The notes under the pieces: model-generated
Seen by the model: the letters and a program-made list of their open reading frames with translations, nothing else
The model's database searches: none
Told to the model about the DNA's origin: nothing
In this document: positions 50,371 to 58,684 of the stretch, piece after piece
Layout: every line of letters starts with the position of its first letter
Position numbering within the stretch: the first letter of the stretch is position 1
Source of the DNA: Bacillota bacterium
Lineage (GTDB): Bacteria > Bacillota > Clostridia > Christensenellales > SZUA-584
Length of the DNA: 64,000 bases
Assembly: GCA_023460085.1 (NCBI GenBank)
Contig: JAEWRI010000012.1
Coordinates: 45,990-109,989 of the forward strand
Direction of reading: 5' to 3'
Position numbers and translations under genes: made by a program

Positions 50371-50937
50371 TTACGCGTTATAGCCCTTCTCAAACGCAGT
50401 TCTGTTCAACTCCCGGAATTTTGGAGGAACGGCGTCTTCAATCGCGTTCAGGAAGGCTTGTTTATCGAGTCCCATATGGCGTGCCATCACGCCCAGCAGT
50501 ACGACATTGAGCGCTTTCGGGTTCCCCGCCTCCGTGGCCAGCCCCAGCGCGTCGACGAAAACCGCCTCGGGTGCCGCCGCGCGCACGCGCTGCTCAATGT
50601 CTGTCGGATACGCTTCCGCGCCGGTAATGACCGGCATGGGGCTTATCTGCTGCGAGTTGATAAACATACGGCCGTTTGTTTTCAAACGGCCCAGCCACCT
50701 CAACGCTTCTAATTTTTCGAACGCTAAAATCACATCCGCACCGGCTTCGTCGATGACGGGTGCGAAAACTTTTTCGCCATACCGAACGTGCGTCACGACG
50801 CTGCCGCCGCGCTGCGCCATGCCATGCACTTCGGAAAGCTTTACATCATATCCCAGGCTTTCTGCCATGCGGCCCAGCACCCGGCTGGCCAGCAGCGTAC
50901 CCTGTCCGCCCACGCCTACAATCAGAATATCCGTCAT
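50371..50937 (-). CDS. iorB: Indolepyruvate:ferredoxin oxidoreductase, beta subunit
   Basis: This subunit carries the gamma-type domain of 2-oxoacid:ferredoxin oxidoreductases: DILIVGVGGQGTLLASRVLGRMAESLGYDVKLSEVHGMAQRGGSVVTHVRYG. It works with IorA to oxidise aryl pyruvates to aryl-acetyl-CoA, reducing ferredoxin. The 188-residue length is typical. It begins one base after the iorA stop. Confidence 0.95.
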   Translation of the reverse strand: MTDILIVGVGGQGTLLASRVLGRMAESLGYDVKLSEVHGMAQRGGSVVTHVRYGEKVFAPVIDEAGADVILAFEKLEALRWLGRLKTNGRMFINSQQISPMPVITGAEAYPTDIEQRVRAAAPEAVFVDALGLATEAGNPKALNVVLLGVMARHMGLDKQAFLNAIEDAVPPKFRELNRTAFEKGYNA

Positions 50938-50938
50938 A

Positions 50939-52666
50939 TCATTCCACCGCCGTTTCTATCGCGCCGAAAGCGCATACGCCCGCGCATAGCCCGCATGCAG
51001 TACACAGCGACGCGTCAATATGCATCCCCTCTGGTGTTTTCACAATCGCCGGGCAGCCCAGCCTCAGGCATACGCCGCACTTGCGGCACTTGTCCGTAAT
51101 GATATACGGAACCGACTCGGCTTTGCGCTCCAGCAGCACGCAGGGACGCCGCGCGATGACCACGCTGAGCTCCTCCCTCGCCGTTTCCTCCTTCAGCGCC
51201 TGTTCCAGCGCCTTCAAATCAAAGGGATCGACGATGCGCACGTGCTCCACACCCAGCGCTTCCAGCAGCTTCGGAATGTCCACGGCGCGCGCAATTTCGC
51301 CTTTGATATTTTTGCCGGTGCCGGGATGCTGCTGATGTCCCGTCATGCCGGTGGTGGAGTTGTCGAGTATGATCACGGTCGAGGTTGCACCGTTGTACAC
51401 CATGTCCACAAGACCGGTGATGCCGGAGTGGAAGAACGTGGAGTCGCCAATCACCGCGACCAGCTTGCGTGCAAACGCCGTACCGCGCGCCTTTTCGAGG
51501 CCCATCGCAACGCCGATGCTCGCGCCCATGCAGATGCACGTATCGATTCCGGCCAACGGCGGCAGCGCACCCAGCGTATAGCAGCCGATGTCGCCCGTCG
51601 CCGTAAGTCCCAGCTTTTTGAGAGTATAGAACACCGCGCGGTGCGGGCAGCCGGGGCACATCACAGGCGGCCGCTGGGGCAGTGTGCCGGGGTCTTCAAC
51701 GGCAGTCTTCACACCGCCAATGCGCTCGCGCACCAGATTGACGCTGTACTCTCCCTGCACCGTGAAAATTCCCTTTCCGGTGACGGGGATACCCAGCGCG
51801 CGGATGTGTTCTTCAAAGAAAGGTTCGAGTTCTTCCACGACATAGAGCGTATCGACCCCCGCGGCGAATTCGGCGATCAGCTTGTCGGGCAGCGGATAAA
51901 CCATGCCCAGCTTGAGAATGCTCGCATCGGGCAGCGCTTCGCGCACATACTGGTACGCGATGCCGCTGGTCACAACGCCGATGGTTTTATCCCGGTATTC
52001 AATACGGTTAAGCGGCAGGGTATTGGCGGCCTCGGCAATGTCCGTCATGCGCTGCTCCACCACGATGTGGCGCTTCTTCGCCATGCCGGGCATCATTACG
52101 TATTTGGCGATATCCTTTTTGTATTCGCGCAGCGGCACACTCCGGCGCTCCGCGGTTTCCACCGGAGTCAGCGAGTGCGAGAGCCGCGTGGTGGAACGCA
52201 CGAGCACAGGCGTGTCATACTGCTCGGACAGATCAAACGCGCGGAGGATAAATTCGCGCGCTTCGGCGCTGTCGGAGGGCTCCAGCATGGGCAGATGGGC
52301 GCTTCGTGCGTAGAAGCGCGAGTCCTGCTCGTTCTGGCTGGAGTGCATCCCCGGATCATCCGCAACGATGACGACCAATCCGCCATTTACGCCCGTGTAG
52401 GACGCGGTGAAAAGCGGATCTGCCGCAACGTTAAGCCCCACGTGCTTCATGCAGCACAATGCGCGCGCGCCGCCGATAGACGCGCCCACAGCCACCTCCA
52501 GTGCGACCTTCTCATTGGGCGACCATTCGGCGTACACGCCGTCGTACTTGGCGATGTTCTCGGTAATCTCTGTGCTCGGCGTACCGGGATATGCCGCGGC
52601 TACCGTCACGCCCGCTTCATATGCGCCCTGTGCAAACGCCTCGTTGCCTGACATCAATTTCTTCAT
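50939..52666 (-). CDS. iorA: Indolepyruvate:ferredoxin oxidoreductase, alpha subunit
   Basis: The 575-residue subunit holds the pyruvate-oxidoreductase-type N domain (AAYPGTPSTEITENIAKYDGVYAEWSPNEKVALE), the TPP-binding domain (VIGDSTFFHSGITGLVDMVYNGATSTVIILDNSTTGMTGHQQHPG) and two C-terminal 4Fe-4S clusters (CRKCGVCLRLGCP and CTACGLCAGVC). The enzyme oxidatively decarboxylates aromatic keto acids. GGAG lies 6 bases before ATG 52666. Confidence 0.96.
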   Translation of the reverse strand: MKKLMSGNEAFAQGAYEAGVTVAAAYPGTPSTEITENIAKYDGVYAEWSPNEKVALEVAVGASIGGARALCCMKHVGLNVAADPLFTASYTGVNGGLVVIVADDPGMHSSQNEQDSRFYARSAHLPMLEPSDSAEAREFILRAFDLSEQYDTPVLVRSTTRLSHSLTPVETAERRSVPLREYKKDIAKYVMMPGMAKKRHIVVEQRMTDIAEAANTLPLNRIEYRDKTIGVVTSGIAYQYVREALPDASILKLGMVYPLPDKLIAEFAAGVDTLYVVEELEPFFEEHIRALGIPVTGKGIFTVQGEYSVNLVRERIGGVKTAVEDPGTLPQRPPVMCPGCPHRAVFYTLKKLGLTATGDIGCYTLGALPPLAGIDTCICMGASIGVAMGLEKARGTAFARKLVAVIGDSTFFHSGITGLVDMVYNGATSTVIILDNSTTGMTGHQQHPGTGKNIKGEIARAVDIPKLLEALGVEHVRIVDPFDLKALEQALKEETAREELSVVIARRPCVLLERKAESVPYIITDKCRKCGVCLRLGCPAIVKTPEGMHIDASLCTACGLCAGVCAFGAIETAVE

Positions 52667-52687
52667 GTCTGTCTCCAAACTGCTAAG

Positions 52688-53992
52688 TTACTGATTTTGG
52701 TTGCGTAAATCGGTGACGCGCTTAGCCTTGCCCTCAAAGCGTTTCAGCGATTGCGGTTCCACGAGGCGCACCGCCGCGTCGATGTTGAGCACGGTGTACA
52801 GCGCGTGCTTAATCTTGCGTTCCAGTGCTTCCAGCGCGCTGAACCGATCCAGCAGCGAAGCATCCGTCACCTCGACAAGCACCTCGATTTTATCCATGTA
52901 GCCGTCCTTTCGCACGATGATCTCGTAGTGCGGGCCGATGTCCTCGATACCCAGCAGCACGCTCTCGATCTGTGACGGGAACACGTTGACGCCGCGAATG
53001 ATGAGCATATCGTCCGTGCGGCCCTGCACCTTGGCCATGCGCACCGACGTCCTGCCGCAGCCGCACTTCTCCGGTATCAGCCACGTAATATCCTTGGTGC
53101 GGTAGCGCAGTATGGGCAGCGCCTCCTTGGAAAGCGATGTGATCACGAGCTCGCCAGGCTGACCGTCTGGCACAGGCTCCAGCGTATCCTTGTCCACCAC
53201 CTCGCAGAAGAAATGATCCTCCGCGATGTGCATTCCGTTTTTCAGGTAACATTCACCCGACACGCCCGGCCCCAGCACCTCGGACAGCCCGTAGTTTTCC
53301 GTATCGAGTATACCCCAGGCTTCCTCGATCTCGCGCCGCATCTCCTCGGTATGGCCCTCGCCGCCAAACATGCCGATGCGCACCTTAAGCTTGCGTGTAT
53401 CGATGCCGTTTTTCTTGGCAACCTCGGCCATGTACAAGGCATACGACGGCGTACCGATGAGCACTGTTGTGCCAAAGTCCTGCATGATCGAAAGCTGGCG
53501 CTCCGTGTTGCCGCCGGAGATGGGGATTACGGACGCGCCTACCTTTTCCATTCCGTAATGCAGACCGAACGCGCCGGTGAACAGCGTATAGCCAAACGTT
53601 ACCTGTGCCACATCGTCCGCTGTAACGCCCGCCGCGCATGCGAGACGCGCCACGCACTCCGCCCACATGTCGATATCGGCCTTCGTATAGCCCACGACGG
53701 TGGGTTTCCCGGTAGTGCCGGATGAGGCGTGTATGCGCACGACTTCCTTCATCGGCACCGCGAACAATTTATAGGGGTAGTTGTCCCTCAGATCATCCTT
53801 GACGGTGAAAGGTATTTTCCGGATATCCTCCAGCGTCTTGATATCATCTGGGTGGACGCCGGCTTCATCCATCTTTTTTCTGTAATGCGCCACATTATTG
53901 TAACACCGTGCTACCGTACTCTTGAGCCTTTCGAGCTGCACCATGCGTATTTCGTCGCGCGACGCGCACTCCACACCCTCATTCCAGATCAT
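52688..53992 (-). CDS. paaK: Phenylacetate--CoA ligase (copy 2)
   Basis: The 434-residue enzyme has the same motifs as copy 1: IHASSGTTGKPTVVGYTKADI, NYGLSEVLGPGVSGEC, MLIIRGVNVFPSQIESV and GKAKRVTDLR. The two copies are clearly paralogous but differ throughout, so this is not a recent duplication. It leads the cluster paaK-iorA-iorB-paaK-ACT. GAGAGGG lies 6 bases before ATG 53992. Confidence 0.93.
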   Translation of the reverse strand: MIWNEGVECASRDEIRMVQLERLKSTVARCYNNVAHYRKKMDEAGVHPDDIKTLEDIRKIPFTVKDDLRDNYPYKLFAVPMKEVVRIHASSGTTGKPTVVGYTKADIDMWAECVARLACAAGVTADDVAQVTFGYTLFTGAFGLHYGMEKVGASVIPISGGNTERQLSIMQDFGTTVLIGTPSYALYMAEVAKKNGIDTRKLKVRIGMFGGEGHTEEMRREIEEAWGILDTENYGLSEVLGPGVSGECYLKNGMHIAEDHFFCEVVDKDTLEPVPDGQPGELVITSLSKEALPILRYRTKDITWLIPEKCGCGRTSVRMAKVQGRTDDMLIIRGVNVFPSQIESVLLGIEDIGPHYEIIVRKDGYMDKIEVLVEVTDASLLDRFSALEALERKIKHALYTVLNIDAAVRLVEPQSLKRFEGKAKRVTDLRNQNQ

Positions 53993-54055
53993 TTGCAACC
54001 CTCTCTTTTTGCGCAAAGAGAACTACTGTACTCCCGTGCTTCATATATAGAGATG

Positions 54056-54061
54056 ATTATA
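54056..54061 (-). promoter_or_regulatory. -10 box upstream of the paaK-ior cluster
   Basis: TATAAT on the minus strand about 64 bases before the paaK copy 2 start; -35 weak (TTTATT at 17 bases). Confidence 0.4.
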
Positions 54062-54108
54062 GCGTATCACTACGGAAAAATAAAGCCTTAACGTCAATTT
54101 GCATTAAG

Positions 54109-54134
54109 CAAAAGGGCCGCTTTGCAGCAGCCCT
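54109..54134 (-). terminator. Terminator after pfp
   Basis: On the minus strand AGGGCTGCT-GCAA-AGCGGCCCT (one G-U pair) is followed by TTTT, about 15 bases after the pfp stop. Confidence 0.8.
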
Positions 54135-54148
54135 CCTGTAATCCGCCA

Positions 54149-55393
54149 TTATTTTGCCAGTATCTTTTTCAGCTTCGCGAAGCGCGGCATGCCATCCTCG
54201 AATGGCAGCGTGGTATCGCCTTGAATGAGCGGCAGCGCATAATCAATGTAATCCTGCGTAAGACCGACGCCGTCCGGCGTGATCCACGCGTCGGGTATCT
54301 TCTTCTCACGGTTGGCCACTTCGGTTAAGTTGATAAGCTTGATGTCGCACTGATACGCCTTGCCCGGCTGACGCTCGAAAGCGACCATGAGGTCGGTCTT
54401 GCCTTCCGCGGCGGCTTTGACGGCGGTCTGTCCGGCAAGGTACGCTTCGTCGATATCCGTCTTCGAGGCGATGTGCGCTGCGCAGCGCTGCAGCAGGCTG
54501 AACTCGATGGCGCGCACCTTGGCACCCGACCGCTCGCGTGCAAAGCCCGCCAGCGTATAGGCGAGGCCGCCCAGCTGTGCATGGCCGAAGGAGTCCTTCG
54601 TCTGCGACATGCTGCTGCCGTACTCAGAGATATACTTCCCGTCCTTGTCCTTAATGCCTTCCGATACCGCAACGAGCGCATTGCCGTTCTTCTTGTAGAT
54701 GGCCGTTACGCGCTCCAGGAAGTCTTCCATGTCGAATACGCGCTCCGGCAAATAGATGAGATCCGGGCCCGCGCCCTTCCATGCGGCCAGTGCGGTCGCA
54801 GCAGTCAACCAGCCCGCATTGCGGCCCATGACCTCGAGTATGGTAATCGTGCCCGTGTCGTACACGCGCGCGTCCTGATACACTTCCATCGTGGAGGTGG
54901 CGATGTACTTCGCGGCGCTGCCATAGCCCGGGCAGTGGTCGGTGGCCCACAGATCGTTGTCGATGGTCTTGGGCACGCCCATCACGCGCATCTCATAGCC
55001 CGACTTCTGCATAAACTTGCTGATTTTATTGCAGGTATCCATGGAGTCGTTGCCGCCGTTATAGAAGAAGTACCGCACGTCGTACTTTTTAAATACTTCC
55101 AGCATGCGCTTGTAATCGGTATCGTCGACTTCGCTGTCCTTGAGCTTATAGCGCACCGAGCCCATCGCCGAGGACGGGGTGGTCTTCAGCAGCTCCAGTT
55201 CCTTGGCATCCTCCTGGCCGATGTCATACAGCTTCTCGTCCAGCACGCCCTTGATGCCGTGGGCAGCGCCGTACACCTTCGTGATGCAGTCCTCTTTCAG
55301 CGCCTGCTGAAACACGCCGCATGCGCTGGAGTTGATAACCGAAGTCGGCCCGCCCGACTGTCCGAATATGCATGCTCCCTTTAATACACCCAT
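54149..55393 (-). CDS. pfp: Pyrophosphate-dependent 6-phosphofructokinase
   Basis: This enzyme phosphorylates fructose 6-phosphate with PPi instead of ATP, reversibly. The 414-residue protein has GQSGGPTSVIN at the N-terminus. The active-site motif reads YNGGNDSMDT (Asp where ATP-PFK has Gly) and GVPKTIDND (Lys), the two residues that specify PPi use. GGGAGRNAGW-type loop: VMGRNAGWLTA. ATG 55393 follows GAGGAGA; the frame is open to 55426. It fits with hppA, which also uses PPi. Confidence 0.94.
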   Translation of the reverse strand: MGVLKGACIFGQSGGPTSVINSSACGVFQQALKEDCITKVYGAAHGIKGVLDEKLYDIGQEDAKELELLKTTPSSAMGSVRYKLKDSEVDDTDYKRMLEVFKKYDVRYFFYNGGNDSMDTCNKISKFMQKSGYEMRVMGVPKTIDNDLWATDHCPGYGSAAKYIATSTMEVYQDARVYDTGTITILEVMGRNAGWLTAATALAAWKGAGPDLIYLPERVFDMEDFLERVTAIYKKNGNALVAVSEGIKDKDGKYISEYGSSMSQTKDSFGHAQLGGLAYTLAGFARERSGAKVRAIEFSLLQRCAAHIASKTDIDEAYLAGQTAVKAAAEGKTDLMVAFERQPGKAYQCDIKLINLTEVANREKKIPDAWITPDGVGLTQDYIDYALPLIQGDTTLPFEDGMPRFAKLKKILAK

Positions 55394-55438
55394 GTAAAGC
55401 TCTCCTCTCAAAGTTCCAGAATTCAAAACTCAGCCCAA

Positions 55439-55467
55439 ATTATATCCCAGCGGGCCAGGCTTTTCAA
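55439..55467 (-). promoter_or_regulatory. Promoter of pfp
   Basis: Minus strand TTGAAA (55467-55462), 17 bases, TATAAT (55444-55439). Confidence 0.8.
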
Positions 55468-55503
55468 CGGTTTTATTCCAACATGACATTTTTTATGGTA
55501 TGT

Positions 55504-55920
55504 TCATTCTCCGATGATCTTGATCAGCACGCGCTTCTGGCGTTTGCCGTCAAACTCTCCGTAAAATATCTGCTCCCACGGGCCGAAGTCCAGCCTGCCC
55601 TCCGTTACGGCGACCACCACCTCGCGGCCCATGATGGTACGCTTCAGGTGCGCGTCGGCGTTGTCCTCGAAGCCGTTGTGCGCGTACCGCGAGTACGGTT
55701 TTTCCGGCGCGAGGCCCTCCAGCCAAGCCTCAAAGTCGGCGTGCAGCCCGCTCTCGTCGTCATTAATGAACACGCTGGCAGTGATATGCATGGCGTTTAC
55801 AAGGCAAAGGCCTTCGCGGATGCGGCTCTCCCTCAGCGCCGCCTCCACTTCGCGTGTGATGTTGACGAACTGCCTGCGCTGCGGAATATCCAGCACCAGC
55901 ACCTTGCGATAGCTTTTCAT
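55504..55920 (-). CDS. YjbQ/UPF0047 family protein (secondary thiamine-phosphate synthase enzyme)
   Basis: The 138-residue protein has the family motifs FVNITREVEAALRES, GLCLVNAMHITASVFINDDESGLHADFEAWLE, NADAHLKRTIMGREVVVAVTEGRLDFGPWEQIFYGEFDG with conserved His and Asp/Glu residues. Members can substitute weakly for thiamine-phosphate synthase; the true role is unclear. I chose ATG 55920 with GGGG 4 bases upstream; ATG 55941 lacks a ribosome-binding site. Confidence 0.9.
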   Translation of the reverse strand: MKSYRKVLVLDIPQRRQFVNITREVEAALRESRIREGLCLVNAMHITASVFINDDESGLHADFEAWLEGLAPEKPYSRYAHNGFEDNADAHLKRTIMGREVVVAVTEGRLDFGPWEQIFYGEFDGKRQKRVLIKIIGE

Positions 55921-55943
55921 ACTTCCCCATTTCCCTTCCATGA

Positions 55944-56498
55944 TTATTGCGGCTCAGCATCCCCGAAGCGGATATACCGGCACGGAACGAGGTCGGCAAG
56001 CCATACCCTGTCGTTCCCGGGATAAAAGCGAATGCCATCCGTCCACGCTTTTGCCGCGTCGATTTCCAGCAGAACGGGCTGGCTGTCTCTGCGCGTCCCC
56101 ACATGAAGCGCCATTGCGGTGTCTGCGGACAGGTGCACATACTGCCTGCCGCGGGGAAGCAATCCGCTTTTCATAATTGCCGATATGTACCGCCTTGCGG
56201 TGCCGTGATACAGTACATCCGGAGGAATCTGCGGGTCCCGCTCTATCCTGACCGGTGTGGAATGCCCGTATGCTGCCCTGATTGCGCCGCCCGAAACATC
56301 AAAGCGCTTTTTATCGGAGCGTTCCGCAACGCGGCGGATATCCTGCGCACCCAAGCCCCGCCAACAGTCCTTTGCCCGCAGCGCAGCGGCAAGCTGCTCC
56401 AGGCTCACCCATCCCTGTGCGTCCAGCACCAGCCCGTACGCCTCCGGATGATGACGGAGCGCAAAGGACATCTCCTTGCTCAGGCTGATATCATCCAC
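55944..56498 (-). CDS. kptA: RNA 2'-phosphotransferase (KptA/Tpt1)
   Basis: KptA moves a 2'-phosphate from RNA to NAD+. The protein has ISLSKEMSFALRHHPEAYGLVLDAQGWV (RHxP motif), LYHGTARRYISAIMKSGLLP and YVHLSADTAMALHVGTRR, the conserved catalytic Arg/His set. The frame is open from 56594, but homology begins with DISLSKE; GTG 56498 with GGGAG upstream gives a normal length (184 residues). The substrate in bacteria without tRNA splicing is not established. Confidence 0.9.
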   Translation of the reverse strand: MDDISLSKEMSFALRHHPEAYGLVLDAQGWVSLEQLAAALRAKDCWRGLGAQDIRRVAERSDKKRFDVSGGAIRAAYGHSTPVRIERDPQIPPDVLYHGTARRYISAIMKSGLLPRGRQYVHLSADTAMALHVGTRRDSQPVLLEIDAAKAWTDGIRFYPGNDRVWLADLVPCRYIRFGDAEPQ

Positions 56499-56637
56499 CG
56501 CCCTCGTCTCCCTTCTCCTCCTAGTACCTGTATTGTAGAAAATTAACCCGTTCTTGTCCATCGCGGATTGTTCCGGAAACAAAAAAGCCGTCATTGCTGA
56601 CAGCTTTCGCCATAGATATCCGCTCCTGGGGCAGGGA

Positions 56638-57030
56638 TTATTTCACCGTAACGGTGTAGACGATCGTCTGCTCCGCAGAGCCTTCCTCCCAACTGCGCTC
56701 GTAAGAGAGCGTAACGCTCGTCGTCCCCTTCTCCAGCGCCTCAAACGTCAGCACGCGCACCCCGCCCGAACCCACGACATCCGTAGCTGTCTCATCCGGC
56801 TTATACTGATCGTCGCTGGTTTTTACAATGGCGTCGTCCGCGATGCTGATGGCCCACTGATATCCCGTCGTGGGGTTTTCAGGCAGTTGAATGACAAACG
56901 TTCCGCCTTTTTTTACCTCAATATTCGTATCATTCTCGCCGTATACCTTACCGCCGGTTACCTGTACACAGCCAGTCAGCACCCACAAAGAGAGCAGCAC
57001 CCCCAATATCGTTGCCGTTATTTTCTTCAC
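56638..57030 (-). CDS. Chagasin-like (I42) peptidase-inhibitor lipoprotein
   Basis: The 130-residue exported protein has a signal peptide and lipobox (ITATILGVLLSLWVLTGC; Cys at about 21). It also has an inhibitor I42 domain with the loop motifs LPENPTTGYQW (NPTTG) and GSGGVRVLTF (GxxxF/Y-like), by which chagasins block papain-type cysteine proteases. The start is GTG 57030 with AAAGGGG 10 bases upstream. Its target in this organism is unknown; extracellular peptidases such as the NlpC/P60 protein are only candidates. Confidence 0.85.
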   Translation of the reverse strand: MKKITATILGVLLSLWVLTGCVQVTGGKVYGENDTNIEVKKGGTFVIQLPENPTTGYQWAISIADDAIVKTSDDQYKPDETATDVVGSGGVRVLTFEALEKGTTSVTLSYERSWEEGSAEQTIVYTVTVK

Positions 57031-57103
57031 TGTTCTTCATCCCCTTTCTGTTCTTTAGACGGCAGCAAATTGAATTAGTTCCCCGTCTTCTACGTTAGAA
57101 ATA

Positions 57104-57970
57104 TTATTTTTTCAGATACTCGTACGTCCGTCCCATCAAGGCCTCGATCTGCGCCCTGTCCTGACTGTAAGCAGACGATTTGACTTCATGGCAGTGATGA
57201 TCGAAGTATTTACCCGTTACCCCCGCGATTTCCGGCGCGGTTGCCAGCCACACTTAGGTCTCCGCCATCTGTTCCGGCGATATGGATTTTTTACTTTTAA
57301 TCGCGTATGCCCATTGGGCGATGTGAGACAAATTGGGATAGCGGTTGATGTCTATTTTTACATTCGTGACGCGCACACAGTTTACAGTGATTCCTTCAAG
57401 CTTAAGCTTGTCTGCCAGCCAGTATGTAAACATCACTTGGGCCAGCTTCGACTGGTAATACGCTTTGGAAACGTGAAATGGCCGTTTCTCAGATTCCGGA
57501 TCGTCAAGATCCACACGCAGACCGGGATGCAATACCAAGCCCTGAGAAGCGACGGTAAGTATGCGCGCGCTTCCGCTCCTTCTTAATGGTTCTGTAAGCT
57601 CATCCACCAGCAATACAGGCCCAAGATGGTTTGTCGCCCATATTGTCTCAATTCCTTCCGCTGTTTTCAGCGGAACCTTTTGGGATACGTCGAAAGCGGC
57701 CGCATTGCTGATCAGCACATCCAGCGTGCCATGCCTTTCTTTAAATACCCTTGCGGCACTGCGAACAGAGGACTGTAGCGCCATGTCAATGACCAGCAAC
57801 TCTGCCGCATCACTGCCACTTTGCTTTATCGCATCCAGCAGAGCTTCATTGCCGCGTTCCTCGTCTCGGCAAGCCATCACCACATAATAGCCTTTTTGCA
57901 GCATTTGCAGGGAAGCCGCTTTGCCGATGCCCGAATTGGCCCCGGTAATCAAACATATCTTCTTATCCAT
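57104..57970 (-). pseudogene. Short-chain dehydrogenase with an internal stop codon
   Basis: The intact part (57254-57970, 238 residues) is an SDR with TGANSGIGKAA (NAD(P) binding), ISNAAAF and catalytic AYYQSK (YxxxK). It stops at TAA 57256-57254 after MAET. Beyond it the same frame continues for 49 sense codons, starting VWLATAPEIAGVTGKYFDHH and ending IEALMGRTYEYLKK, which is the normal C-terminus of retinol-dehydrogenase-like SDRs, before TAA at 57106-57104. One base change would restore a 288-residue protein. The truncated product keeps the catalytic residues. It is co-oriented 10 bases behind the TetR gene. Confidence 0.85.
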
Positions 57971-57980
57971 ACAAACCTCC

Positions 57981-58559
57981 TTATGAACCCAAGCCGTTTT
58001 TCATCATGGAAATATAGGCGTCAAGATTTTTATAAGCGTCCTGCTCATCCGGAAAGACATCATGAAAATGCGCAAACAAATATCCGATAACGGATGTTAA
58101 AAACGAGGTCGTATATTCAGAAGAGAAGTCGCCTTTCTTTTGCGCCCAATCAATGAGGGCTTCCAATCTGCCGGAATTTGCGGTAGCTGCATCCAGATAT
58201 GCGCGTATTTCCGGATTCCGCTCCAGAACCAGCATATGGGCCAACTGATGGTATTCAGGAAACTGTTCGGCAAAACGAATGCCGGCGCGTGCCTGCTGAC
58301 AGAACAACTCAAATATGCTTGCATCATTGGAAACATCGCCGCTTAGTTGACTGCCGATGAATTCCCACTTAAGTTCCGACGCCTTCTCTACGATTTGCAT
58401 ATAAAGCGCCATTTTGTTTTGAAAGTGATAATAGAATACCCCTTTGCTGACTCCGGCATGCTTCAGTATGCTGTTCATAGACGCCTCATCAAAGCTTCTT
58501 TGTGAAAACTCTTTCAACGCAGCCTCCATCAGGCGCTCGTATTTTTCAGGCTTATTCAC
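57981..58559 (-). CDS. TetR/AcrR family regulator (with SDR gene)
   Basis: The 192-residue protein has the TetR HTH (KYERLMEAALKEFSQRSFDEASMNSILKHAGVSKGVFYYHFQNKMALY) and a variable ligand domain. The frame is open to 58631, but that part includes the promoter and operator. GTG 58559 has GGAGG 8 bases upstream and is the sensible start. The perfect 18-bp palindrome upstream suggests it represses itself and the SDR gene, which begins 10 bases after its stop. Confidence 0.9.
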   Translation of the reverse strand: MNKPEKYERLMEAALKEFSQRSFDEASMNSILKHAGVSKGVFYYHFQNKMALYMQIVEKASELKWEFIGSQLSGDVSNDASIFELFCQQARAGIRFAEQFPEYHQLAHMLVLERNPEIRAYLDAATANSGRLEALIDWAQKKGDFSSEYTTSFLTSVIGYLFAHFHDVFPDEQDAYKNLDAYISMMKNGLGS

Positions 58560-58573
58560 TGCCGCATCCTCCG

Positions 58574-58591
58574 TTAGACCATGTGGTCTAA
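58574..58591 (-). promoter_or_regulatory. TetR-type operator (perfect 18-bp palindrome)
   Basis: TTAGACCA-TG-TGGTCTAA lies between the -10 box and the ribosome-binding site, at about the transcription start. Confidence 0.85.
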
Positions 58592-58595
58592 TTTC

Positions 58596-58624
58596 ATCAT
58601 ACATCTGCGATTCTCTGCTGTCAA
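58596..58624 (-). promoter_or_regulatory. Promoter of the tetR-SDR operon
   Basis: Minus strand TTGACA (58624-58619), 17 bases, TATGAT (58601-58596). Confidence 0.85.
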
Positions 58625-58637
58625 GCATCACATCATA

Positions 58638-58665
58638 AGAAAACCCCGGGGCACGAGCCCCGGGG
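58638..58665 (-). terminator. Terminator after spoIVA
   Basis: On the minus strand CCCCGGGGC-TCGT-GCCCCGGGG, followed by TTTTCTT, 20 bases after the spoIVA stop. Confidence 0.85.
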
Positions 58666-58684
58666 TATCCGGCAATCCACCCGG

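Noticed and set aside
51020..52651. 543-codon plus-strand open frame over iorA
   Set aside because: Antisense shadow of iorA with no domain or credible start signal.
54473..55384. 303-codon plus-strand frame over pfp
   Set aside because: Antisense to pfp and without family similarity.
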